Shown: piece after piece, positions 14,001 through 25,244 of the stretch | How positions within the stretch are numbered: position 1 is the first letter of the stretch | Layout: each line of letters starts with the position of its first letter | Source of the DNA: Mycteria americana | Taxonomy: Eukaryota; Chordata; Aves; Ciconiiformes; Ciconiidae | Assembly (NCBI RefSeq): GCF_035582795.1 | Contig: NC_134367.1 | Coordinates: 89,883,062 to 89,947,061, forward strand | Length of the DNA stretch: 64,000 nucleotides | Reading direction: 5' to 3' | Translations under genes and position numbers: made by a program | Notes under the pieces: generated by a model | Databases searched by the model: none | What the model was told of the DNA's origin: nothing | The model's input: only the letters and a program-made list of their open reading frames with translations

Positions 14001-17000
14001 CAGAGCAAAGGTCCATGCTGCTACGCGGCTAGCAGAACACCACCCAAACAGTGGAAAGCAAATGAGGGTATGCGAGCTAGTAAGCACTCCCGTAGCTACG
14101 TGTGCAGTGAAGACACAAGTTGCTTTCAAGGCCTCTGCTAAATATTCCACTGTAATGAGCACAGAAATACCAAGGCTGAACTGTGTAACGATATTTGTTC
14201 ACCTCTTGCTTGCTTCCACCCCCACTTCATTTGGTGTCAATGCCCCTACAGAAGCAGGACGAGGTCCTGAACCCATTTCTTGCTCAATTCTCTAAATCTA
14301 AGAGAGTCACAGCCAATGTGGAGCTAGCCAAGACGCTGCAACTACTGATCTGAGAAAGCCTGTGCAGGACTGGAGTCTTCCCACTCCAAAATAAACAGCC
14401 AAGGAAAGCCATAAATCAGTTCCACCTCACGTAATACTTACTCTCTGTACTCTGGTGACATCTGATGGCTAAGAGCATAATAGATGTTTCTTCAATTTCA
14501 AAGATTAGTCATCCAATTTTCCCTTTTCCATTTAGTAGAGAAGCAAAAAAAGTCAAAAGAAATGCCTCTATAACTATAGTAACACCTATATATTTTCAGA
14601 AAAAAGGTAATTATAATTTAACAGCTGAGAGCGCTAGAGTTAATTTGCCTTAATCCACTTCCCACCCATTCTACATATCAGTTAGTAAGTAAGCAAAACC
14701 TATACACCCTTCACCATTTCCCAGTTTGTCCATTTCCAACAGAAAGGTCTTAAAAAACAAATTGGCCCAATTCAGAAGTGTATTTTAGAACCCTGTGTCA
14801 TCACCAGCTTCAGAACAAGCTTTCCTGCTGACGGATTAACAGTTTGACCAGGAAGGCATCTAACCCTGGCAGTAACCCTGAAAATTTCAGTAGCACTAAA
14901 TGACGTGCTTGAAGATATGCACGTGCTTAGGCATGCCTGCAAATGGCAGCCCTCTCTCACAAACTAGGTCTGTTATTAGTACTGCTACGTTTCTAACTGT
15001 AGTCAATACCTTCATAAAAGATACTTATTCCAACTAAGGAAGCGTCCAAATAATTTAGTGTCTCTCAGAAACTACTCTTTATTTTAGAGAGGGAGGACAT
15101 AATAACTGCAAAAAAATTTTTTAATAAATTCTGTTGGAAATGTAAAAATGGAGATAAAAAGTGGGTAGCTTTCAGAATTCAAATAACTCGAACTAATTTT
15201 GTTCAATCTTAAATTTTTAATAAAAGATCCCATATATTTTTAAATTAAGCCTTCTCCATTTCTAGCTCCGTGTATTACACAACATAATGATGTTGCATTA
15301 ACATGAGAAATAACCAAGTGCTTTTTAAAAATCTGAAGCTATTATTTTCATTAATAGAATCAATTTCTTAATTAAGTCATGGGAATTTCAACATACAATG
15401 TGCTTCCTCACACTTAGCTACTGGTTCTCATTTTTTCCCTACACCAACAACCCATAGTGAATATTGAAAGAAGGAGGAGCTGCCAAGCCATAATATCTGT
15501 CATAAGATGAGAGATTGTCATCTACCTTCCTGCTGACTTGTCCCAATCACAACGCATCAGTGCACACACTTCCATTTCAAAAATTGCCACTGGTATTGAA
15601 GAAGCTTCAAAGAGGCATAGACACTGCAAGGAGGTCTAAACTCATATGGAGAATCACAAATTGATATGGATTGGCCATGGATTTTGCTCAATTATCTAGT
15701 TAAAATTGTTTTTTATGTTCCAGAAAATACTACTTTTACATCAGTGTAAGTCCTCAGTTAAATCTCATTTTCTCCAAGGCCAAGAAACGTGGGCCTTTAA
15801 TCATCATACTGTAGCTTCAGCGATGGGTCATAAGTGAAATCAGATTATTTGTTTCAGTTCAACAACCATGGAATGAGACTTTGCAGAGCACAATACAAGA
15901 AAATGAGAAATATGTTATTCCTTATTTGCAAAGGAAGAAAGCGGAGGCTTATTGTGATGGGCAAATGCTGGGAGAGAGCTAGAGTTTTTGTTAATGTATG
16001 TCAGTGCCGATATGTCTTATAGATATCAGTAGAATTTAAATAATCAACAGCAATGCTCTGCTTTGCAGAATAAAAGAAATGCCAGCAGTACATGTTTGAA
16101 AATCATGAGCCTCTGGTAATTTCTAAAGTCAAACATGCCCCAAATCAATGAACTGAAAAAGCGTGTGGGAAGGAATGATCCATCACAATCACGCTGTTTT
16201 GTAAAACCTTCACTTTCATTAAGATTGCAAAATAAAAAGATTTTTTCAAGTGTGTGCATATACATGTACATATTTTTATCCATATATACAACCTCTCTTG
16301 GCTTTCTTATTCCTATTCTGAATTTTTCATATCATATTGGCTACTTCCTCCTATGTCTCATGAAAACATTACACTCTAATTCATCACCTTTTCTGAATAT
16401 CCACCACCACCCCTGCAGTAACACAATGAAACTCAGAAGAGGTCCTTCACCAGCTCAGGCACCTGCTCCCTTGAACAGCTCTGCTGGCACACATGCAAGT
16501 GGCTCGTGCATATTAGAAAGGCTGGTACAGTGTCAGAATGATCTACATAAACCCTACATTTAGCTTTTTTTACTGCTTGAATGCTGGTTTCCAGTCAAAC
16601 TTTACATCCAAATTGGAGACTGCTGTCATAAACGGAGGGAGGCACAAGTGTTCTACTGTGCATGCTTCACTCAAAAAAGCTACAGCACACCAACAACTTT
16701 AAGTAGCTTACATTACGTCCCCACTGTTGTTACATGAGTGCAATAGGTACTTCAGCTAAAGCTGATTTGAGTATTTCTTATGAAAACATCAATATGCCTT
16801 AGTTGTAAATGAGAGGTGCAGAGAAAGTATTCTTCTGCAGGCCAGGTGCAAGAACAAGCACCTTGCAGACTGCAAGGCAAACACCTGAGCTCTGTCATTC
16901 TGGCTGCTTAGGCTGTGCAGGAAATACGCGCTGAAGTAGGTATTTTTTAAGGTCTGAACAGAAAAAGCAAAGTTGAATTGTCAGTATAAACAGTAGGAGA

Positions 17001-18327
17001 TGCAGGTTTAGTTTTGGGTTTGGGGATTTTTGTTTTGTTTCGTTTTAATCAAGAGGCTGGCTCCTCTGTTCGCGTAGATTGGGGTCATTCTCAGCTAGTT
17101 AGTGGATTGAAGCCTCTGATTAATTTCACATAGATCATTAAGACAGCTAAAAGAACCCAAATCACACCTACAATTTAAGCTGAATGTAAGAACTCAACAT
17201 GAAAAGACTCCACATCTCCTTTCGGTGGACTCTTCAAAATCTGAATACACCATCTGAAAGAGATCTGCTACTTCTCAGTGAACGCAGCTAAAGCAACACA
17301 GCTCTGTCATCCACAAAAACTACTTCTACTACTAAAATATTTGTCTGAAGAAAACAAACTCTTTTGCATTTATAAGTGCTGCTTGTGGAAATCACTTCTG
17401 CTAATACAAAATAAAAATGACAAAAACATTCCAACACAGGAAGGCCAAAAGTAATGACAAAAAGGTGAAGAATACCTTTAACCCACCACAATGCAGCTAC
17501 CTATTACCATGGCAAAATTCAGCTTTGGAGGAGACGGCATTTCTTGACAGCTGGCAGCTCCAGACCGTGGAACAAAATTCCCATCAGCCAAGGAACCACT
17601 AAGATTTCAAATCTGAAATCTAACCTCTAGATGATCCATATTGTTTGGGGTTATTTATTTAATTTTAAAGTAAATTATATTTCAGAAATGATATGTAGTC
17701 CATTTTCTACTGGTATGATGGCTTCCACACTGAACAGGTTATGTTTAAAGAACATATGTTTGTTCAGGGCTGTCAATTAGAAAAATTACGTATTTCAATT
17801 AAGCTGTGTTCTTACTTAGAAATAATTCTTGTTTTCTTCTTAAAAGCAGATTGAATTTACAATCTGCTATTACATAGGTATTTCAGTTGTTCTAAAACAA
17901 CCTCACGTGGGGGGCTGAGTAGTGGCATCCCCTCTGCTGTGCACCAGTGTTACCAAAGTCAGGCTAAGTACATGCTGGTTACATGACAATTAACCAAAAT
18001 TTGGTTAACTTCACATCAGTAACCCCAGGATTTTGTAGAAATTCTTCACAACAGAGAGAAACTTTCACAAAACCTGAAAAGCTTGCATTTATGCTGTATA
18101 TATGCCAGATGTTTCCACACTAAGCCACTTCAACTTGGGAGAGTATACAGAAGACACTGACACAGAGTAATGTGCTGATTCAGGACCATGTGTTTGCACT
18201 TCATCTAAAGCTACTTTTTCATCCAATTTGATAAAAAGTTCCCAGCATGATACTACGTTGTTGCACTGCTGAAGATGAGGCCTTCTGCAGGAGACAGAAA
18301 ACCAAGGCTCTGACCACTGCATTCATT

Positions 18328-18360
18328 TAAAAAATAAACAAATAAATAAATAAAACAAAA
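18328..18360. repeat. (AAAT)n-type A-rich simple repeat
   Basis: Low-complexity aaaaaataaacaaataaata and continuation, ending taaaacaaaa. Confidence 0.9.
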
Positions 18361-18381
18361 TATCTACAAGTTCAGTTTTTT

Positions 18382-18427
18382 GTTTGGGTTTTTTGGCAAA
18401 AAAAACAACAAACAAAAAAACCCAAAC
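18382..18427. repeat. Inverted repeat of T/G and A/C-rich arms
   Basis: Left arm gtttgggttttttg (18382-18395) pairs with right arm caaaaaaacccaaac (18413-18427), with one extra A, across a loop of about 17 bases. Low-complexity arms. Confidence 0.8.
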
Positions 18428-18455
18428 ATGATAGGCCAAGGACTGATGGATCAAT

Positions 18456-18472
18456 CACACACACACACACAC
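18456..18472. repeat. (CA)n microsatellite
   Basis: About eight CA units. Confidence 0.95.
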
Positions 18473-20872
18473 TCAACCACAATCTTTTTAAATTATGTTT
18501 CTGCATTTCTCATCCTAAACTATGGGTTAGGTGAACAGCAACAGTGTCTCACCCCATAAGAGACAGCAGAAATTCCTTAACCTACCTGACTGGAAACTGC
18601 AAGGTTCGTATTTGTAAAGACTTTTTAAAAAACTTGGGTGGAAATCCAGATTAGTGCATGTTTGGTATTAATCGTTCTTGTAAAACTCACGAACCTTGAA
18701 AATGTCTGTGAACGTTTTAAGCTAAAATATGGACTCAGCTTCCAAGACTAATTTGTGTTGGCAATGTTTGAGACAGAATTACAAACAGATGTTCTAGGTC
18801 TGCCTGAAAAACTAAGGGATTTGGGGATAAAAGTCTTCTGAACAATTAATGATATTGCCAAAATAAATAAATATGCAGTCATCTGCTAAAACCAAATACA
18901 TATAAACACATAACCCCAAACCAAAGTATATATCCTATGAAAATACCAAACAGATTAACATAAGGTAGGTAGTGCCAAGACAGTTGTTTTAGGACACTAA
19001 AAGAACATGCTACAACTCTCTTTTAGAGTGAAAATATGAAATACTTAATAGTACCACCACATATTAGAAAAAAAATATATGTGGGAAAAAAAGAACCACT
19101 GAGACTTGGACTCTGTAAAATACTTAAGAATGAATGACTCTCAAAATCAGAGCCTTACCTAAGGATAAAAACAGGTAACAGATTACCAATTTATTAACAC
19201 TTTTACATGAACTTAGAAGGTGTTTTTATTTTCACAGGAGCACTGAAAAGAAAATTAGATTTTAAAAAAAATAAAAGAAGAGAAAGTGCAAATATTTTAG
19301 AATGCTGGCAAGAAAAAATAAAACCTAAATGTAGTACATCATTACATTTAATTTGTGAAGTATTAAAAATAACATATTAAGTGTACCCTAAACTAATTGC
19401 AAACAGGCAAATTGGCAGGATAAAGCGTCCTACCATCCTATAATGCTCATAATGTTTAACTGGAATTCTTATAAAGACATAAACCAAAAAGCGGCTTAAG
19501 TCCATTTTTGTAGTGGATTTGTGTGTTTTTAAGGAGGAGTTACGCATTCTTGGATCTCTTCTACTCTTACAATTTGCTTATTCTGCATAATTACTAAGAA
19601 ATACCACAACTCTCGTAACTATGAGTTGAAGAAACCAATTAAGTTTCCAAATACTTATTTGATTTAGAGTTAAAACTGTTCAAGCACATTTTCTAAGATG
19701 ACAAAAATTCTGCTTATGAAAGCATACTTAGGATGTATACATCAAAAACATTTACACATTAGCATTTTCTAGTGGAAAACATGTTTGTTGGATAAGTGGA
19801 CAGCTGTAGGTAAAAATACTGGATATAAAGGCAACTATGTAAATGAAAGGAGGAAAACCAAAGATTTCTGGGAACGAGAACTGGTGTTTTCTCCAGTGCT
19901 GAATTCTGAGTCCAGAAGACAAAACTTACACAGTAGAGTACCATTACCTTGCTCAGAGATGGACTTCTCTTGTACCACTGACGTCTTTGACAAAGTTTTC
20001 ACCAACTACACTTGTGCAGGATGAAGGCAGTAGTAGAAAAACAAGTTACACAATTGGGTCAGTTTCTTCCAGCAAGGATTGCTCTTCTCTGACCAGTGAA
20101 AAAGTAAATTAGCATTGACAGCAAAATCATCATCTCTAGGTTTCAGGTCAGACCAGAGTAGATCAACTGTGCACTAATGCACTGCAAAAAACACTGTCTG
20201 ATGACATTAGCTGGGGCAAATGGGTGGCATTTATGAGCTGCAGCCCCTTGTGCTATGACCCAACTGAAACCAGCAGTCAACCCAGCACGTCTAAAGCTTT
20301 GGGCAGCTGCGGTACTCTCCAGTCAGTCATTCTGCAGCACAGACACACATTCAGATCTACATTTCGCAACAAAAACAATCCAAAACCTTAATTTGGGAAA
20401 AAAAGTCTGCTACAAAAACTTCAGCACTAATGGAAAGCTGTTTGAGTGATCACTATTCATAAATAAACCATCTACACAATGATAGCCAGGAAGTAGTCCA
20501 TCCTCCAAATTTAAGACTCACTGACATGTTTGTCAATAACTACTAAAGCTACAAGCATGTCTGATTCAGGAACTGGGAAAACAAAGGAAAAGAGAAAAAG
20601 CAGGTATAGATTAGACCAGCCTAAGAAGGGGAGCTTTCTGAAGATTTTCAATTCAAATTAACAGACAAGTTTTGTAGGGACCATTCTCAGGACCACTGGT
20701 AACTCCAAGGATAAAGCAGCGTGCAGCTGTGGGAAGATGCTTACACTGCAACTCAGCATAGGAGATCACAGAGCCATAAAACCACTTAGGTTGTGCGAAA
20801 TCTCCTGAAGTCACCACGTCCCACCTCCTGCCCAAAGCAGGGCTGACTTCAGAGGCTGATCAGCTGTAACAC

Positions 20873-21429
20873 TATCCTGGTTTTGGCTGGGATAGAGTTC
20901 ATTTTCCTTCTAGCAGCTGGTATAGTGCTGTGTTTTGGATTTAGGATGAGAATAATGTTGATAACACACTGATGTTTTAGTTGTTGCCAAGTAATGCTTA
21001 CACTAGTCAGGGAATTTTCAGCTTCCCATGCTCTGCCGGGTGCACAAGAAGCTGGGAGGGGGCACAGCCAGACTGGCCACAGGGCTATTCCATACCATAT
21101 GGCGTCATGCTCAGTATATGAACCGTGGGGCAGTTGCCCAGGGAGCAACGATTGCTGCTCAGGGATGGGCTGGGCATTGGTCCTGCAGGTGGTGAGTGAT
21201 TGCATCACTTGGTTTTTTTCTTGGGTTTTGTTCCTTTCTCTCTCATTGTTTTCCCTTTCATTACAATTTATTATTATTATTATTATTTCTTTCAATTATT
21301 AAACTGTTCTTATCTCAACTCACGAGTTTTCTTACTTTTCCCCATCTGATTCTCTCCCCTATCCCACCCGGGGGGAGTAAGCGAGCGTCTGTGTGGTGCT
21401 TAGTTGCCAACTGGGGCTAAACCACGACA
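20873..21429 (+). mobile_element. Solo LTR of an avian endogenous retrovirus (ERVL-like), copy 1
   Basis: A 557-bp solo LTR starting tatcctggttttggctggga and ending ggctaaaccacgaca. It is flanked by a perfect 5-bp target duplication AACAC (20868-20872 and 21430-21434), which fits ERVL-type integration. A decayed TATA-like TATATGAA lies at 21115-21122 and an ATTAAA polyadenylation signal at 21298-21303, preceded by an ATT-rich tract. No internal viral genes flank it, so it arose by LTR-LTR recombination. It lies in SMYD3 intron 1, antisense to the gene. Family placement as ERVL is from the target-site length and recalled similarity. Confidence 0.92.
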
Positions 21430-22726
21430 AACACAATCAGATGTTCTGCTTAAATGTAAGCGCTGCTGAAAATCCCACAATCATCAACTCTGCTGGTCTT
21501 GCTATACATCTATATATCCATCCCTCTGTAATGAGTCCAAACCATTTATTTGTACTGGTGAGCAGCTACCAACATGAGTTGGGTCACCATTTCCTTTTGG
21601 TGACATCCAGGAGCCACTGACACTCAAAATGCCATCACTGGGATCCAGCAGCAAGTACAGAGAACAAAGGGTGAGTACAGAGGAACAGAGCAGATCACAC
21701 TTGTGAGAGCTACTGGAAGAGGTCATTATTTAGCATCAATAAGCACAGGTCATATACATCACCTGAAAATCCAGTTCTTTCAAACTTTCTGAAGACTCAA
21801 TAAAGGAACACTGTATCAAGTATACACCACACATTTTCACGGTCTCTTTCCACACAACAAAAGAAAGAAACCTTTTGCTAAAAAAAATTTAAAAAAAAAA
21901 AAAGGAAGCAGAAGACCTTTATACATCCACACATTCAAGAATTGTATTGTCAGGGAGGAACAGATAGAAAAAGTGGTAACTAAGAGCATATATAGCCCTT
22001 ACTATAAAAAAAAAAATCAATTAACATATTTACTCAAAAAATATTTTGTATCTCTATATAGCAGACATAACAATTTTTTGTTATATAGCCAGGAAGCTTA
22101 CTATGTTTAGAACACAAACCAAAATGCTTGCAACAACCCACTGGGTACAAAACAATAAATATTAACAACAGATCCATTACCTAGCATTCAATAACTACAC
22201 AAATACTGTTAAAACATAAACTAGTTCTTCATCTGCTGAAACGATTTAGCAAGTCCATCTGAAAGAGGATGGGACATCCATATACAATAACCTTGTGAGT
22301 TCGTGGCAGAGATTCCTCCATCCATCACACCAAAAGGAAAGGAAAGGTTATACAGGTTAATAGATACCGAATATCCATGACTGACTTCTGTATTTCACTA
22401 CACACACAATATCTTCCAATGATCACTGAGCTGTTGGAAAGTTTGTATGAATCAATGCTTTCTTCATGTTCAAGACATAAAACTATGAAGACAAATTATA
22501 CAAATCCTCACTACAGTACATAATGCTAAGACACTACCTGTTTACAATAACAGAGGGCAAGCATATCCTTAACTAGAGAGGCTCAAATGTCAGTGACAGC
22601 TCAAATACAAGATGCAACCTCAAAACCTATATTCTCACATTAAAAGTTATATTTTCTGATACGATATTTGCAAGTATACAAGACAGCTTTCTGTCCAAAT
22701 CCTCCTCCTCCCCTCACTTTGAGGCT

Positions 22727-22762
22727 GGGGGTGGGGGGGGGTGGGGGGAAGGCAGGAGGAGG
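22727..22762 (+). other. G-run tract with G-quadruplex potential
   Basis: Runs of 5, 9 and 6 G separated by single T, followed by GG/GGG runs (aaggcaggaggaggg). This is ample for an intramolecular G-quadruplex on the plus strand; the SMYD3 transcript carries the C-rich complement. Confidence 0.7.
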
Positions 22763-23159
22763 GAATTCTTTATTTTCTCCCCTGCACATGATCACTTGCA
22801 GGTTCAATTCTTCTAGAGGTCAGGGTTTCCACGCACTAAGCAAATGAACCTCTAAGCAAACAGGTATAAATTAATTTCACTCATTCCATTGTTTTGAGTT
22901 CTGTGTAACTGGTTGTTTTCCACAAACCTGGAAGAGACATTGGATCAGTGTCATGAAGTCTTGAAAAATTTTTAAGTACTGTGGCATTGGTGTCAATTCT
23001 GAACTTCCATTAACAGTAGGAATTTAACTTTTATTTGTTTGGACAGCAACAAAACAAAGAATGAAATAAGAAACAAGGTAAAAATGCCAAGTAGACTGCA
23101 AGGAATAAGGCAAAGCAGACAGGAAAACCATGCAACCTTTGAAAATCCAAGCTCAAAAG

Positions 23160-23520
23160 AGCCCGGGGGCAGTGATTTAGGGGAAGAGCCACAGCAGTCG
23201 GGTCGCCGCCCTGGCAGCAGACCAGCATTCGCAGGCCGGCCCCGGAGCAATGGCACCTGCAGCCCTCTGCCTTTCCACCGCTGTTTAGTGTGCAAATACC
23301 AGAAGAAATGCACGTGGCAGCACACGTAGATGCACGTGCCCTGCTTGGCGAGGCCATGCTGCCTCTCGCATTTCCACAGGAGCAATTTGGTGCCCCCCAA
23401 ATTTCTCTTGCAACAACTGCCGCCGCAAAATTCTTTCTTGTGCCTGCGGCTTCAATGAGTTCAAACACCAACAGTATCACCAAGCCCTGCCAGTGGCACG
23501 GGCATTACTCAGGAGGCAGC
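23160..23520. other. GC-rich, CpG-bearing patch with clustered CACGT motifs
   Basis: About 360 bp with many CpGs inside the AT-rich intron. Two CACGTG E-boxes (23311-23316 and 23333-23338) flank a CACGTA (23323-23328) within 28 bp. Open frames run on both strands but match nothing I recognise. A regulatory element or alternative promoter is possible; so is an old GC-rich repeat. The LINE fossil starts about 250 bp to its right. Confidence 0.5.
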
Positions 23521-23774
23521 TAGACTAAATTTAAAGCAATTCCCTGTGTAGCACTAAAGGAAGACAAATGTAGCTAACCTGTGAAGATTTGAAACTTAAT
23601 GGAAGACAAACTCTAGAATAAACACTCGCAAGTCACAGTAGTAAAGCAGACTCGCAGATAGTCTTTTTAGGCATTTTATCTCATCTCATTTGTATGTTAT
23701 CCCATGATGTACTTTAATAAAATTTGGCAAGAAAATCTTCCAGCAAAATAATAGTTGAGCTGTGTTTGCATGCC

Positions 23775-24330
23775 CCGCAGGAGTCACACAAAGACCGACG
23801 CTCTCACTAATGTATATAAATGACTGCCTGAAGGTTGCACAGATGCTTCACTGTGCATCTGCACTGATGATGTGGTCATTTTGAAAAGCCCTTTCCCAAT
23901 CTGTTACAGAATACCTGTTTCTAGTTTCCTGACTTGGGGAATAAGCTTCACCATCAAATGGCTTACTGATAATTGCCTCATGTTCAATCTGTTATGACTA
24001 AAATGCATGATGCTCCTGCCTCACTTTGAGGAACAGTTGCACATAAAGCAGTTGGAGAACTGACAGTAGCATTTAGGTAGATGATAAACACAGCAATTTA
24101 ATACGCTTTAGAGCTTGCACTTCGGTTCGTCTACACAAGTCATGTGGCTTTTAACAGCTGATAAATTTTCCCCTCCAACATGGCTCCAACCATACTGCCT
24201 GTGAGCACTAATTATGGAGTAATCAATGTTAGCCCATACTCCTTGCTAAATGGTTTACAAAGAATGCATAATAAAAGCCTACTGCAAATGGAAACAGATT
24301 ACCTTATTATCATAGATTCCGGGTCTGCGT
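23775..24330 (+). mobile_element. Eroded L2/CR1-superfamily LINE reverse transcriptase fragment
   Basis: Broken plus-strand frames retain, in order, the landmarks of a LINE reverse transcriptase. These are GVTQRPTLSLMYINDCLK (like the GxxQGS...LFxxYINDL motif), then after a frameshift CTDDVVIL (the YADD catalytic block), then WLTDNCLMFN about 33 residues later (L2 thumb WM.HN.L.LN), a HLG, and SLLNGLQRMHNKS (like LL.RLQRVQN). Order and spacing agree with L2-type elements allowing for small deletions. There are stops and at least one frameshift, so it is a fossil. It lies antisense to SMYD3 in intron 1. The exact family is uncertain. Confidence 0.66.
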
Positions 24331-25231
24331 TCAACCATTTGCTATCAAAGATAGCAAGAATTAATGCACAGTAAAATTTCTTTGCTGTCTCTAGTCAGAT
24401 AGAAGAGAGAACTGGGCATTTACTGCTTATGCATACAGGGTTGAACGCAAGAGTTGTCAAAGATAACCTTGATGTAGCAGCCAGATGACTAATAATCATA
24501 AACAGTATAAAGACAATTTAAAATTTAAGATCACAGGGACGGAGAATTGTTGCACATACCACTATTTCCACATTATTCCATTTGCGTACAATGATTTACC
24601 ATAACCCAGGAGCCAAAAATGTCCTCTATAAACATAAAGCTGCAACAATACAGAACATTACAGCAAACCATAGTACTGACTATGTCCAGGCAAGTATCTA
24701 CAGGGAAGCGGAAATACTGGCACATGCTTTAACAGGATTTGCCCGAGTGATGGGAGGAGCATCATTGCAACAACCAGCACCACAGCCCAGGCTGGTGTGC
24801 TTTGTCAGCAGCTTGGTCGCCACAGTGACATGAACTTGCCAGGAGAGCCCCAGCACCATCGATCCCAGGGGCATTGGCTTTGCTCAGTGGGAGCAGTGGC
24901 TTGGAGAGGCAGGGCTCCATGGGTTCGGTCCCTTCCATTTCCCTGTGTCCCTATCACCGCGCTCGAAAGGTGACAACTCTTGGGGGTTACTGATAGCAAT
25001 AACCCCTTGTCCTGTGCCCTCAGGTCTGGAAGCCTGGACCTCACCTGTCTTCATGCTTCAAGAGCTACAAACCTTAACCCAAGGCAAGGAACAGATTTTT
25101 AAGCCTCTTTAAGCTAGACAAACTCATTTCAAAGAAAAACAAGAAAGATTATGCCATGGATTTCACACACTGTTACACTACACCTTATCATTTAATTTTT
25201 CAGATGCTCTGCCACTCTTATCTTAAAATTA

Positions 25232-25244
25232 GGGGGGGGGGGGG
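25232..25244. repeat. G13 homopolymer
   Basis: Thirteen consecutive G on the plus strand, followed by aagg. Confidence 0.95.

Noticed and set aside
20994..21420. Several open frames of 70-150 codons around 21 kb
   Set aside because: They lie inside the solo LTR, which does not encode protein.
23370..23400. A retroviral primer-binding-site-like string (ttggtgcccccc)
   Set aside because: No LTR end precedes it and no viral gene follows. It is also explained as a small inverted repeat in the GC-rich patch.
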